Origin: Dyadobacter crusticola DSM 16708
GTDB lineage: Bacteria > Bacteroidota > Bacteroidia > Cytophagales > Spirosomataceae
Assembly (NCBI RefSeq): GCF_000701505.1
Contig: NZ_JNJB01000019.1
Span: 1-64,000 of the forward strand
Length of the DNA stretch: 64,000 nt
Direction of reading: 5' to 3'
Position numbers and translations under genes: made by a program. The notes under the pieces are model-generated. The model saw nothing but the letters and a program-made list of their open reading frames with translations, was not told the origin of the DNA and ran no database searches. Below are positions 8,808-17,825 of the stretch, piece after piece. The stretch's first letter is position 1. Each line of letters opens with the position of its first letter.

Positions 8808-9671
8808 ATGATTCTAATAACAGGAGCCACAGGTGGATTAGGCCACCAAGTCATTAACGAATTACTCGCTACCCATCCGGCCACGGAAATCGCCGCGCTG
8901 GTGCGCGATATCAGCAAAGCAACCGACCTCGTGCAGCGCGGTGTGGACGTCCGTCAAGCCGACTACTTTGATTATCCTGCATTGGTGCAAGCCTTTCAGG
9001 GCGTTGATAAGGTGCTGCTGGTTTCCGCCGTTGCGTTTACCGACCGCGCGCAGCAGCACCGGAATGTAATCGATGCCGCAAAAAAAGCCGGCGTGAAGCA
9101 CCTTTTTTACACCAGCATCCAGCGCAGTTCAGATTTTGTGATGGTAGAGGTTACGGAAAGCGACCTGGCGACGGAAGCTCACCTCAAAGCGTCTGGCTTA
9201 ACGTACACCATTCTCAAAAACGGTTTCTACTTTGAAGGCCTTGCCTATATGGTCGGGAACGAGGTGCCCGGCGCGGAGATCATTTCGCCGGCAGGAGAAG
9301 GCAAAATCGCCTTCGTCAAGCGGGACGAGCTGGCAGCCGCCACGGCTGCCCTACTGACTAGCGAAGGGCATGAAAACCAGGAATATACCCTTTCAGGCAG
9401 TGAGGCCTATTCATTTCACGACGTCGCCCGGGAACTCTCTGCACTGGCAGGCCGGCCCATTGTTTACAGAAGCACCGAGCTGGCGCCTTACATTGCGCAG
9501 CAAGTTGCAGCCGGTCTCCCCGAATTTGTTGCCAACTTCATTGCACAATGGTGTGCCGCTGCGAAAGACGGCATGCTAGCCGGTACGGATAATACCGTTG
9601 AGCGCATGCTGGGCCGCAAGCCAACTTCACTGCGCGAGTACCTGAAAACGGCTTACTTTGCAGGTAACTGA
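8808..9671 (+). CDS. NmrA-like NAD(P)H-binding oxidoreductase
   Basis: A 287-residue Rossmann-fold protein of the atypical SDR/NmrA type, similar to quinone reductase QOR2. The N-terminus MILITGATGGLGHQVI binds NAD(P)H, and LLVSAVAFTDRAQQHRNVID plus YTILKNGFYFEGL are typical of this group. ATG 8808 was chosen because the upstream extension in the same frame lies within the operator. It probably reduces quinones or azo compounds, and its induction is expected through the adjacent HxlR regulator. Confidence 0.87.
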   Translation: MILITGATGGLGHQVINELLATHPATEIAALVRDISKATDLVQRGVDVRQADYFDYPALVQAFQGVDKVLLVSAVAFTDRAQQHRNVIDAAKKAGVKHLFYTSIQRSSDFVMVEVTESDLATEAHLKASGLTYTILKNGFYFEGLAYMVGNEVPGAEIISPAGEGKIAFVKRDELAAATAALLTSEGHENQEYTLSGSEAYSFHDVARELSALAGRPIVYRSTELAPYIAQQVAAGLPEFVANFIAQWCAAAKDGMLAGTDNTVERMLGRKPTSLREYLKTAYFAGN

Positions 9672-9696
9672 CGGCCGGTAGTTGCATTTAATTTCA

Positions 9697-9748
9697 CGGG
9701 TAACCACATTGTCCTTAGCAATCAGCGGGGGCTGGACTTGGTTACCCG
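9697..9748. other. Hairpin downstream of the NmrA-like gene
   Basis: CGGGTAACCA (9697-9706) and TGGTTACCCG (9739-9748) form a perfect 10-bp stem 25 nt after the stop codon. There is no T-run on either strand, so it may be a processing or Rho-associated structure rather than a standard terminator. No gene is seen in 9672-9933. Confidence 0.4.
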
Positions 9749-9933
9749 GCCACCATTCAAAGCTCCTTTTACGTTTCATTAACATTCTTTTACAGGCCAT
9801 TGACAGACGACATAAAAGAAACTTTTAGCTTGCGGCACACTGCAGTGGTTGAAATCTTTGAGAACAAAAGGTTTACTGACCAAACTCGTACACGTATGTG
9901 CTTTTCTGTTATTTAAATTAAACCTGTATAAAA

Positions 9934-10500
9934 ATGAAAAGAATCATTTATGCGCTGATCTTATCGCTCGTTGTGGTAAGCGGACTGGTATTTGCTAATC
10001 GTGAAATCAAGAATGAAGCTTCCAAAAAGCCAACATCAAAGTCACCCTCTGCTACTGAAAGAAAAGCTGCATTGAAAAAATGGGAGGCTACGCCTGATGG
10101 TATTATGTACAACAATTGGAAAGCATCTCCCGAAGGTAAAAAAGTGTATGCCAGTGAAGCTAAGATAAGGAAGCACATAATTGCTTTTAGCGATATGGAG
10201 GCTGTTGTGACCTCACTCTCTCTTCCGCCAGGTTCACGATTAGGCTTCGGAATGATGGTCAGGATTAATGGAGACGACTACATTCTCAGTTTCGGTTCGG
10301 AAAGGGCTCACCAGGATTCTTTGAATGCTATCAATGGATTTGAACAATTGCGTAATCTGAAAGTTAACAATAAAATAATCATAAAAAGCCGCAATGTGTC
10401 GCACGCGCCAAAGTATTCATTCCCAATAATATCAGGCGACTATGTAGAACGAAATAGCCAGGTTATTTACAAACGTGCTCCTCGCAAAGGCGGTTGCTAA
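9934..10500 (+). CDS. Secreted protein of unknown function
   Basis: A 188-residue protein with a clear signal peptide (MKRIIYALILSLVVVSGLVFA). It continues with a basic Ser/Lys-rich linker, a repeated WEATPDGIMYNNW / WKASPEGKKVY pair at about 50-70, and a small mixed domain ending RKGGC. I do not recognise the family. It should be periplasmic or outer-membrane associated. It stands alone between the NmrA-like and polyphosphate kinase genes. Confidence 0.75.
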   Translation: MKRIIYALILSLVVVSGLVFANREIKNEASKKPTSKSPSATERKAALKKWEATPDGIMYNNWKASPEGKKVYASEAKIRKHIIAFSDMEAVVTSLSLPPGSRLGFGMMVRINGDDYILSFGSERAHQDSLNAINGFEQLRNLKVNNKIIIKSRNVSHAPKYSFPIISGDYVERNSQVIYKRAPRKGGC

Positions 10501-10623
10501 GCAAAATGCATTTTGCTTCCCGAGAGTTTCATTGCGAATGATTAACAATGTATCTATGTTTGCCAAAGTCGTTTTCAGGCATCATTACTTTTGATTCTCA
10601 TTCCTTTTGAACATTGGCCAGAA

Positions 10624-12636
10624 ATGAGGAATTACAGTTATTTCAACCGGGACATCAGCTGGCTTTCCTTCAATGGACGGGTGCTTTCAGAAGCTGCCAG
10701 TAACGCCGTTCCGCTCATGGAGCGAATACGGTTTCTGTCGATTTACTCCTCCAACCTGGATGAGTTTTACCGGGTGCGGATGCCATATTTGCAGAAAAAA
10801 GCGATTCAGGAAGAAAGTGAAGATGCTTATGGTAAAGCCGAAATCATCATCAAAGGCCAGCTGGCAGAATTCGGCAATATCTTGCGGGAGTCCATTATAC
10901 CTGCGCTTGATGAGCTAAACATTAATTTTTGTTACAAAAGCAGCATTCCAGACAAGATTATAAGTTTTGTAAATCGATATTTCTTCTCGCAGGTTGCAGG
11001 CTTTCTGCAACCTGTTTTTCTGAATGGTAGTTCTGGCTTTTTCCCCGAAAATAATCAACTTTATCTCGTTGCAATTCTCAAATATCCACTGCATGAAGAG
11101 CGGGTTGCATTGGTTAATATTCCGGCAGGAAATTTGAGCCGGTTTTTCAAAGTCACGCACGATAATCAAGATCATATTCTTTTCCTGGAAGACATTATCA
11201 AGCATAATCTGGCCAGCCTTTTTCCTGATGCCGTCAGCATTGAAGCTTATAATATCAAGATCACCCGGGACGCGGAGCTGGATATGATGGACGAAGACGG
11301 GGATGACATTGCAGAAAAGTTCGAGAGCCAGCTCAGCAAGCGCGATTTCGGCTTTGCAACCCGACTTTTATTTGAACCCGGCCTGCCTATGCAGCACCTT
11401 CACGACATTGTAAGCGCTTTTGATCTGAAAAGTGCTTCGGTGGTGGAAGGCGGGCAACACCATAATCTTAAAGATCTTGCTTCGCTACCAGTAAGTCCGC
11501 CTGCGGCAGCTTACCCTGCACGGCCGCCAGTGGCCACTGATATCCGTGAAAACGCAATGCTGTTTGATGCGCTGACAAAAAGCGATCTGATGGTACATGC
11601 GCCTTACCAGAGCTATGACACGATTCTCAGGTTTTTTAATGAAGCTGCGATAAGCCCGACCGTGAAGGAGATTTACACGACGATGTATCGCGTGGCACAT
11701 GACTCCAAGATTGCATTTTCGCTCATCAGCGCGGCCAAAAACGGAAAAAAAGTAACGGTGCTTGTAGAATTAAAGGCGCGGTTTGATGAAGCAAACAATA
11801 TCCGCTGGGCAAAGAAAATGAAATCCGCCGGCGTCAAAATTGTTCACAGCGTGAATGCATTGAAAGTGCACGCAAAGCTTGCATTGGTGATCAGGGAACA
11901 TTCGTCAGCTCCGCATCTCGGATTGCTGGCGACGGGGAATCTCAATGAAGGCACCGCGCGTTTTTATACCGATCACATATTGCTTACCGCACATCAGCCG
12001 ATGCTGCAGGAAGCCGAAACACTGTTCCGTTTTTTAAGCAAAAAGAAAAAACCTGACAGTACGGACCTGATCAGATTTGAGCATTTGCTCGTTGCACAAT
12101 TCAACCTGCAGGGCAGATTTTTACAATTGATTGACCGTGAAATCGAGCACGCGCGGAAGGGATTACCAACCGGGATCACAATCAAGCTCAACAATCTGGA
12201 AGAAGAAGTGCTGATCAATAAGCTTTACGAAGCTTCAAATGCCGGGGTTGAGATCAAGCTTCTTGTGCGCAGTATTTGCAGGCTTGTTCCGGGCATCGCC
12301 GGACAAAGTGAGAACATAAAGGTCAAGCGAATAGTAGACCGGTATCTTGAACACGGCCGCGTTTTCATTTTTCACAACAACAGTCAGCCGGAAGTGTATA
12401 TAGGCTCAGCCGACTGGATGAACCGCAACATTTACCGCCGTATTGAAGTTTGCTTTCCCGTTTATGATGAAAATCTGCGGGCTCAATTAACACAGATGAT
12501 TGCATTGCAGTGGGCGGATAATGTGCAGGCCGTAATGATCGACAGTGAACTCAACAATGTGCCGATACAAACAGCACAGCTTGCAATCCGCTCGCAAGAA
12601 GCGATTTACAAGCTGCTGTCGGCTCCCCTGGCGTGA
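10624..12636 (+). CDS. ppk1: Polyphosphate kinase 1
   Basis: A 670-residue PPK1, normal length. The N domain starts YFNRDISWLSFNGRVLSEA, a PPK1 hallmark, followed by IYSSNLDEFYRVRMP. The catalytic half contains YTTMYRVAHDSKI, VTVLVELKARFDEANNIRWA, ALKVHAKLALV with the His of the phospholipase-D-like fold, and GNLNEGTARFYTDH. It reversibly polymerises the ATP gamma-phosphate into inorganic polyphosphate. ATG 10624 is supported by alignment of the N-terminus. Together with the Na/Pi transporter and phosphatases it fits a phosphate-metabolism neighbourhood, although not as an operon. Confidence 0.95.
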   Translation: MRNYSYFNRDISWLSFNGRVLSEAASNAVPLMERIRFLSIYSSNLDEFYRVRMPYLQKKAIQEESEDAYGKAEIIIKGQLAEFGNILRESIIPALDELNINFCYKSSIPDKIISFVNRYFFSQVAGFLQPVFLNGSSGFFPENNQLYLVAILKYPLHEERVALVNIPAGNLSRFFKVTHDNQDHILFLEDIIKHNLASLFPDAVSIEAYNIKITRDAELDMMDEDGDDIAEKFESQLSKRDFGFATRLLFEPGLPMQHLHDIVSAFDLKSASVVEGGQHHNLKDLASLPVSPPAAAYPARPPVATDIRENAMLFDALTKSDLMVHAPYQSYDTILRFFNEAAISPTVKEIYTTMYRVAHDSKIAFSLISAAKNGKKVTVLVELKARFDEANNIRWAKKMKSAGVKIVHSVNALKVHAKLALVIREHSSAPHLGLLATGNLNEGTARFYTDHILLTAHQPMLQEAETLFRFLSKKKKPDSTDLIRFEHLLVAQFNLQGRFLQLIDREIEHARKGLPTGITIKLNNLEEEVLINKLYEASNAGVEIKLLVRSICRLVPGIAGQSENIKVKRIVDRYLEHGRVFIFHNNSQPEVYIGSADWMNRNIYRRIEVCFPVYDENLRAQLTQMIALQWADNVQAVMIDSELNNVPIQTAQLAIRSQEAIYKLLSAPLA

Positions 12637-12677
12637 TACAGAGCGGACTGCATTGGCACAAAACCCAGTGGTGATCA

Positions 12678-13256
12678 CTAACGACCGCCCGCTATTTGAC
12701 TCCGAAGCGGTTGCAAGGCTGTTACCCATTTTTTCAATTCAGCAAACATCGCCACGGCCGACTTCACCTGGGATTCATCACCCTTGAACGAATTGCCTGA
12801 ATCGATTTGCTTGGCAAAAAGCGGCAGCGTAACACTCTGATTGATGGGCATCATTTGTAACGCTGTTAGTACCTGTTTGAGCATTTGGGCCGATCTCAAC
12901 CCGCCGGAAACGCCGCCATAACTCACAATTCCTACCGGTTTGTAAGCCCATTCATGAAACAAATAATCTATCGCATTTTTAATGGGTGCCGGAAATCCGT
13001 AGTTATATTCTGCCAACACGATAACAAAAGCATCGCCTTCCTTGATTTTGGCACTCCAATCCTTCGTATGCTGATGTTCGTACTGACCTAGTCTGGGATG
13101 TTGTGGCTCGTCCATCAGCGGCAGGTTGATTTTTGCCAAATCCAGCAACTCAACAGTAATATCTTCCTGTTCCCTGGCGAGCGCATTGATCCATTCGGCG
13201 ATGATAACTCCTTTACTTCCAGGCCGCGTTGTAGATGTGATGATTTTTAAATTCAT
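12678..13256 (-). CDS. NADPH-dependent FMN reductase family protein
   Basis: A 192-residue flavodoxin-fold reductase. The FMN phosphate loop is STTRPGSKG (residues 8-16), and the second signature EYNYGFPAPIKNAIDYL (about 103-119) is typical of the FMN_red (PF03358) family, as is GIVSYGGVSGGLRSA. It should reduce flavin, quinone or nitro/azo substrates in the cytoplasm. It is convergent with ppk1, 41 bp apart. Confidence 0.92.
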   Translation of the reverse strand: MNLKIITSTTRPGSKGVIIAEWINALAREQEDITVELLDLAKINLPLMDEPQHPRLGQYEHQHTKDWSAKIKEGDAFVIVLAEYNYGFPAPIKNAIDYLFHEWAYKPVGIVSYGGVSGGLRSAQMLKQVLTALQMMPINQSVTLPLFAKQIDSGNSFKGDESQVKSAVAMFAELKKWVTALQPLRSQIAGGR

Positions 13257-13472
13257 ACTGAAAAGTTGAAAATAGTCTAAAATGCACTAATTGTTTTGCT
13301 GCTCATTTCCGCCAAAAGAGCTGCGATCAATTTCACGACGGCAAATGCATCGGAGTCGTGGCAGTCAAATTGATTGTGCAAATTCATCAATTACGCCGAG
13401 TCTGCCCACCTGATTGCGATAATGTGCGAAAAACAGTGCAGAATAATCAGAGCAATGGATACAATTAACGGA

Positions 13473-13850
13473 CTAAATTCTTTTAAATACAAAAGGATTG
13501 TTTGTTGCTAAATTGCGCGCCTTAAATGTTCGATCGGAATGCTGGGTCACGATATAACGTTCTTCGCTAGTTGTTATAATTGTCAGTTCTTTCTTAGCTG
13601 CCGCAAAGTTCCATTGATATATAGGACCGGGTACAGAAGGAACAATGATATTGAGTTTAAGATACCCACCTTTGTTGAGGGTAAAGCTGACCTGGTCGGC
13701 ATTCGAAACTGATGGTGTAACATCGCGAGAAATTGTCCATGTACCTACAAAATAACTCTCATCCAAATTAGACGAGTCGACTTCGGTTTTTGAGCATGAA
13801 ATGGCAACAATGGCCAGGATGTAAATAAACACTCTGTTTAGATTTACCAT
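13473..13850 (-). CDS. Small lipocalin-like lipoprotein
   Basis: A 125-residue protein with a lipoprotein signal (IVAISCSKTE, lipid Cys at about 19) and a short beta-rich body starting YFVGTWTIS, which resembles the lipocalin-like domains common in Bacteroidota. The binding partner is unknown. It is a single gene between two intergenic stretches of about 200 bp that hold nothing else recognisable. Confidence 0.7.
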   Translation of the reverse strand: MVNLNRVFIYILAIVAISCSKTEVDSSNLDESYFVGTWTISRDVTPSVSNADQVSFTLNKGGYLKLNIIVPSVPGPIYQWNFAAAKKELTIITTSEERYIVTQHSDRTFKARNLATNNPFVFKRI

Positions 13851-13983
13851 ATACTTTCAGGTTTTGCGTTTGAAAGCACTATATTAATAATAGAAAATGG
13901 CTAAATGAATGGGTTCCTGGTGTTAATTAAAATTCTTATTATTAGGTTCAATCCTTGCCCTTTGAAGAAGTAAGTTCAAAAAA

Positions 13984-14010
13984 TATCCTGTAACAAACTG
14001 CCACAGGATA
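13984..14010 (-). terminator. Intrinsic terminator of the glycan-locus operon
   Basis: On the minus strand TATCCTGT, an 11-nt loop and ACAGGATA are followed by TTTTTTG. It lies about 35 bp after the stop of the gene at 14046 and should end the minus-strand operon. Confidence 0.6.
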
Positions 14011-14045
14011 CCTACAAATTCCTTTACAAAAACAATGCTTTCCTA

Positions 14046-16706
14046 TCAGTTATAAAAGACGAACTGATCAATATGAAACAGGGTTTTCGCTCCTGCCTGG
14101 TTGTTGTGAAAAACAAAGTAAAGGTCCCCGGCAGCAGAGCCTTCGGGCACCGGCACGAAAAGCTCTGTCCACCCCTGCCCGGCCCCAAATGACTGTCCCG
14201 CCGCTACATTGGTCTTACCGATCAGTCTACCTGATTTACCGCCTTGCCGGACCTCAATTGTTCCGCCCGCGCCGCTGGTTTGTGCGCGAATGCCGATGCG
14301 TTTCACATTTTTCAGGTCAATGTTGTTGAAAGCAATGTACCTACCGTCAATGACGCCGCTGATGTGCGCCATAAAAGCGGTAGTCAAGGTAGCGACACTC
14401 ACATCACCTTTGTCAAAATCTTCGGCCTGAACCACGGCGCTGCGCAACGTAAGATAAGCCGAGGATGTCAGCGGCTCGATCGCATTTGCGCCCCCGTCTG
14501 TGTAGGACGCGCGCATCAGGTATACACCGTCGTTCCCTTTTCCCTTGTGCTCGGTTAGTTGAATGCTACCTTTCAGTGGAAACGTTTCAGTCTTTTTTGA
14601 CAAAGAAAGGATGTAGCTGACCATCTCGGCCACGTCGTTCCGTGGCAGATCAGGGTGCGGTGACATAGCGCGCTCACCCCAGTTGCCGCTTCCTCCGTCG
14701 ATGATTTTCTGGATCAGCTTCTCACGGGCATCAGGATTTCCCGCGTAGCGCTGCGCTACAGAACGGTAGCTCGGCCCCACGGATTCCTGATCCAGTGCGT
14801 GGCAAGCCCGGCAATCCAGGTTCGCCGTGAGGGTCTGGCCTTTCAGGTATTGCGCACCAGCCACGTCTTTGCCTTGCGTGAGTACAATCGCCGCGTCTTT
14901 ACCATTGGGAATGTAGCCGAAAGAAACGGCGATCTTCTCTTTTGCAACAGTCTCCTCTTGATCAGAGACCAGGATCTCATAATCCATTTTCCGGTCATCC
15001 CAGTAAAAGCTGCGGTTGCCCGCGGTTTTGATAGCTACCTTTGGCGGCGTGTTTCCGACGAATACTTTCCTGGTCACCGTGCCTTGTCCTCCCTGCGGAT
15101 CGGTGACTGTCAGGCGGACGTCATAAGTGCCATTTTTGCGGAAAATGTGAGAGACGTTTTTGCCCTGGTATTTTTTCCCCTCTACCACCCATTCATAAGC
15201 CAGCCCATTCAACCCGTCGTGATCGATGGTACCTTCTGATGAAAGCTTAACAGTAAATGGAGCAGCGCCGTACTGACGATCCAGACTGATAGCAGGCAGC
15301 GGGTTGCGGTTCCCTTCCGTGTACTCTATTCGTACCAGCCGGGCGTTATTGTTTTTGGAAAACCAATTACTCCCGTATTCAAGCAGGTAAATGGCGCCGT
15401 CGCCGGCAAACTGCATATCCACGGGCGCATCAAACCGCCAGTGGCTCAAAAATGGTTCCATTCCGGCGTAATGCCCATTTTTATCGAAACTCACGGCCAT
15501 GATCCAGCCGCGGATCCAGTCAAAGAAAAACAGTTTGCCATTATAGTAGTCTGGTAGCTTGTATGGCGCATTTTCAAATTGTTTGCTATTGTAAACCGGC
15601 CCCGCCATCGCGGTCGCCCCGCCGCTGCCTACCAGCGGGAAGTACTTTGACTTGCCTTTGTTATACCATATCATGGCCGGCTGTGCAGGCGGAAGTTCGC
15701 GCAGGCCGGTATTGTTCGGCGAATCATTCAGTGGCCGTGCTGGATCTTTTCCCGGGCCTAACTGTTTGGTTTCGTAATTATAATGCGGGAAAATGTCGTT
15801 GTTACCCAGAAAGTAAGGCCAGCCAAAATAGCCGGGGCCGCGCACCTGGTTAATCTCGTCATAGCTCATCAGCTCGCCGTCTGCACCCCTCACTTTAGTA
15901 TCCGGACCTACCTCACCGAAATACAGATAGCCTGTTTCATCATCAATGCTGAACCGGTAGGGATTCCGCATGCCCATTGCATAAATCTCCGGCCGGGTTT
16001 TGGGTGTACCTTCCGGAAAAAGGTTTCCTTTCGGAATGCTGTATCCGCCTTCGGGCAGTGGCTTGATCCGGAGAATTTTCCCTCGAAAATCATTGGTATT
16101 GGCGGCAGTGGCCTGATCGTCTGCGAGTTCGTGCCCCGGTCGCTCATCTATTGGCGTATACCCCTCAGTTTCCTCAGCATTGGTATTGTCGCCGGTGGAA
16201 AGATAGAGATTTCCCGCCCGGTCGAATTTCAGATATCCCGCCGAGTGACAGCAGTACTTCCTTTGCGTACCGAATTCCAGAATAGTGGTTTCCGTCGCCC
16301 GGTGAAGACTGTCTCCTGCGAACACAAACCGCGACAGGCGGTTTTTTGCGCTGTCCCCGGCTACTGCATAGTAGAGGTATAACCAGTGATTTTTCTCAAA
16401 ATCAGGATCGGCAGCTATGCCAAGCAATCCATCCTCAATGCCACTGAAAACGCGGATATTCGCGACAGTACTTAATTGCTTCTTCGCGTCACTATAAAGC
16501 CGGATGCCGCCCTTGCGTTCTACAAACAGCACATCATTTCCCGGCAGGATCACCATTTCCATTGGTTCGTCCAAACCTTCCGCCAATATCGTGCGTGCAT
16601 ATCTGCTGCTGTCTGGAGGGGTTCCCTGCGTGCGATCTGTTTCAATGGTTCGGGAAGCTCCGGATAAGAAAAGAACAAAACCACAGAGCAAAATAATTGT
16701 TTTCAT
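14046..16706 (-). CDS. PQQ-type sugar dehydrogenase/PKD/cytochrome c/CBM6-like fusion
   Basis: An 886-residue secreted multidomain protein. After a signal peptide (about 1-22) come a six-bladed soluble glucose/sorbosone dehydrogenase-type propeller (about 35-460, with GLLGIAADPDF and YAMGMRNPYRFSID), a PKD domain (about 470-550), a class I cytochrome c domain (heme motif CRACH at 632-636, likely axial Met in AMSPHPDL at about 681) and a C-terminal jelly-roll carbohydrate-binding module of CBM6 type (about 755-886). It would oxidise a sugar in the periplasm and pass electrons to its own heme. The architecture is known in Bacteroidota, often called ThuA- or PKD-containing. It is the last gene of the SusC/SusD unit, so its substrate may be the imported glycan. 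Confidence 0.88.
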   Translation of the reverse strand: MKTIILLCGFVLFLSGASRTIETDRTQGTPPDSSRYARTILAEGLDEPMEMVILPGNDVLFVERKGGIRLYSDAKKQLSTVANIRVFSGIEDGLLGIAADPDFEKNHWLYLYYAVAGDSAKNRLSRFVFAGDSLHRATETTILEFGTQRKYCCHSAGYLKFDRAGNLYLSTGDNTNAEETEGYTPIDERPGHELADDQATAANTNDFRGKILRIKPLPEGGYSIPKGNLFPEGTPKTRPEIYAMGMRNPYRFSIDDETGYLYFGEVGPDTKVRGADGELMSYDEINQVRGPGYFGWPYFLGNNDIFPHYNYETKQLGPGKDPARPLNDSPNNTGLRELPPAQPAMIWYNKGKSKYFPLVGSGGATAMAGPVYNSKQFENAPYKLPDYYNGKLFFFDWIRGWIMAVSFDKNGHYAGMEPFLSHWRFDAPVDMQFAGDGAIYLLEYGSNWFSKNNNARLVRIEYTEGNRNPLPAISLDRQYGAAPFTVKLSSEGTIDHDGLNGLAYEWVVEGKKYQGKNVSHIFRKNGTYDVRLTVTDPQGGQGTVTRKVFVGNTPPKVAIKTAGNRSFYWDDRKMDYEILVSDQEETVAKEKIAVSFGYIPNGKDAAIVLTQGKDVAGAQYLKGQTLTANLDCRACHALDQESVGPSYRSVAQRYAGNPDAREKLIQKIIDGGSGNWGERAMSPHPDLPRNDVAEMVSYILSLSKKTETFPLKGSIQLTEHKGKGNDGVYLMRASYTDGGANAIEPLTSSAYLTLRSAVVQAEDFDKGDVSVATLTTAFMAHISGVIDGRYIAFNNIDLKNVKRIGIRAQTSGAGGTIEVRQGGKSGRLIGKTNVAAGQSFGAGQGWTELFVPVPEGSAAGDLYFVFHNNQAGAKTLFHIDQFVFYN

Positions 16707-16756
16707 AAATCAGTTCTTTGTATCAGACACGCCCAATGCGGCGGGTAATGTTAAGC

Positions 16757-17743
16757 TTACAGGTGAATTTTGACAGCAGCGCCATTCTTCTTCCGGCTTT
16801 TGTCGGCGGCCTGCATAAAGGCGAAGATTTCCAGCGTTTCGGCGGGCGTTACCGGCGGCTTGCCTGTATCAAAAAAGTGTAGTATTTGCTGCACCAGTTG
16901 CTGGTAAGCCTGTTCGGAAAACAGCCCAAGCGGCGCGGTGCCCTTTTCCCCGAATGCAGTACCCGCGATACCAACGGGCCAGTCACGCACGCCCCGCAGT
17001 GTGCCGATCCGCCCATCAGTCCAGATCCCGGTGATCACGTCCGTGTCTTTGGTGTAGATCCTGCGAATTTCCTTACAACCCGGCCCCATGACGGTGTACA
17101 GCATTTCCAGCCCGTGTATGGCGTACCAGGCCAGGTCTGAATGCTGCTCGTCGATTGTGGCTGGCGTGTACACATCTGCTCCAATCACCTTACCAACCGC
17201 GCCCGACACCACTTTCTGCACATTGGGATCAAAACGGAGGGAGGATGACGAGAAAAAAGGAGTCGCATATTGTTCCGAGGCTTCTACAATCGCTTTTGCT
17301 CCCTGCAACGAAGCTGCGAGCGGCTTGTCTATAAAAAGTCGCTTACGCGCTTCCAGTACCGGTAAAGCCTGTGAAAGGTGGCCGTTTCCATCAATGCTTT
17401 CCAGCATCACTGCATCACATTGATCCAGCAGCGCAGGCAGGTTATCGACGATCGTGACCCCCAATTTTGCTAATTGTTCAGAAACGGATGGTGCCACGTT
17501 GAGGACATCCCGGTTGGTTTTGGGATGGTAGGCTACGGTCACTTTAAAACCTGGGTTATCCGTTACCGCGTTATTGATCATTTTGGTAAAAACCTCACAG
17601 TGCGAGGTATCCAGGCCAATCATGCCAATGCGCTTTGAGGCGGGGGAGAATGTGGCGGCCAGGGCTTCCCGGCGGACTGACAAGCCCAGTCCGATCCCTG
17701 CCGCTGCCCGAACAAAAGTCCGGCGGCTGTATGTACTTTTCAA
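16757..17743 (-). CDS. Tat-exported Gfo/Idh/MocA family oxidoreductase
   Basis: A 328-residue protein with a twin-arginine signal (YSRRTFVRAAAGIGLGLSV) followed by an NAD(P)-binding Rossmann domain (KRIGMIGLDTSHCEVF at about 37-52) and the EAxKRLFIDKPLAAS-like region (conserved Lys in IDKPLA at about 143). Members use bound NAD(P) to oxidise or rearrange sugars or inositols, and exported versions carry the cofactor with them. It lies 50 bp upstream of the sugar dehydrogenase gene on the same strand and probably works on the same glycan. Confidence 0.87.
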   Translation of the reverse strand: MKSTYSRRTFVRAAAGIGLGLSVRREALAATFSPASKRIGMIGLDTSHCEVFTKMINNAVTDNPGFKVTVAYHPKTNRDVLNVAPSVSEQLAKLGVTIVDNLPALLDQCDAVMLESIDGNGHLSQALPVLEARKRLFIDKPLAASLQGAKAIVEASEQYATPFFSSSSLRFDPNVQKVVSGAVGKVIGADVYTPATIDEQHSDLAWYAIHGLEMLYTVMGPGCKEIRRIYTKDTDVITGIWTDGRIGTLRGVRDWPVGIAGTAFGEKGTAPLGLFSEQAYQQLVQQILHFFDTGKPPVTPAETLEIFAFMQAADKSRKKNGAAVKIHL

Positions 17744-17825
17744 TGCAGATGAATGGATTTAATGAAGAAGCAGTATGGATATCAAACCCTCCCGGCTACT
17801 GCGCCGGAAGGATTTGATGAGCGGC

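Noticed and set aside
15783..16382. 199-residue plus-strand frame inside the sugar dehydrogenase gene
   Set aside because: Antisense shadow of a well-supported gene; no domain pattern.
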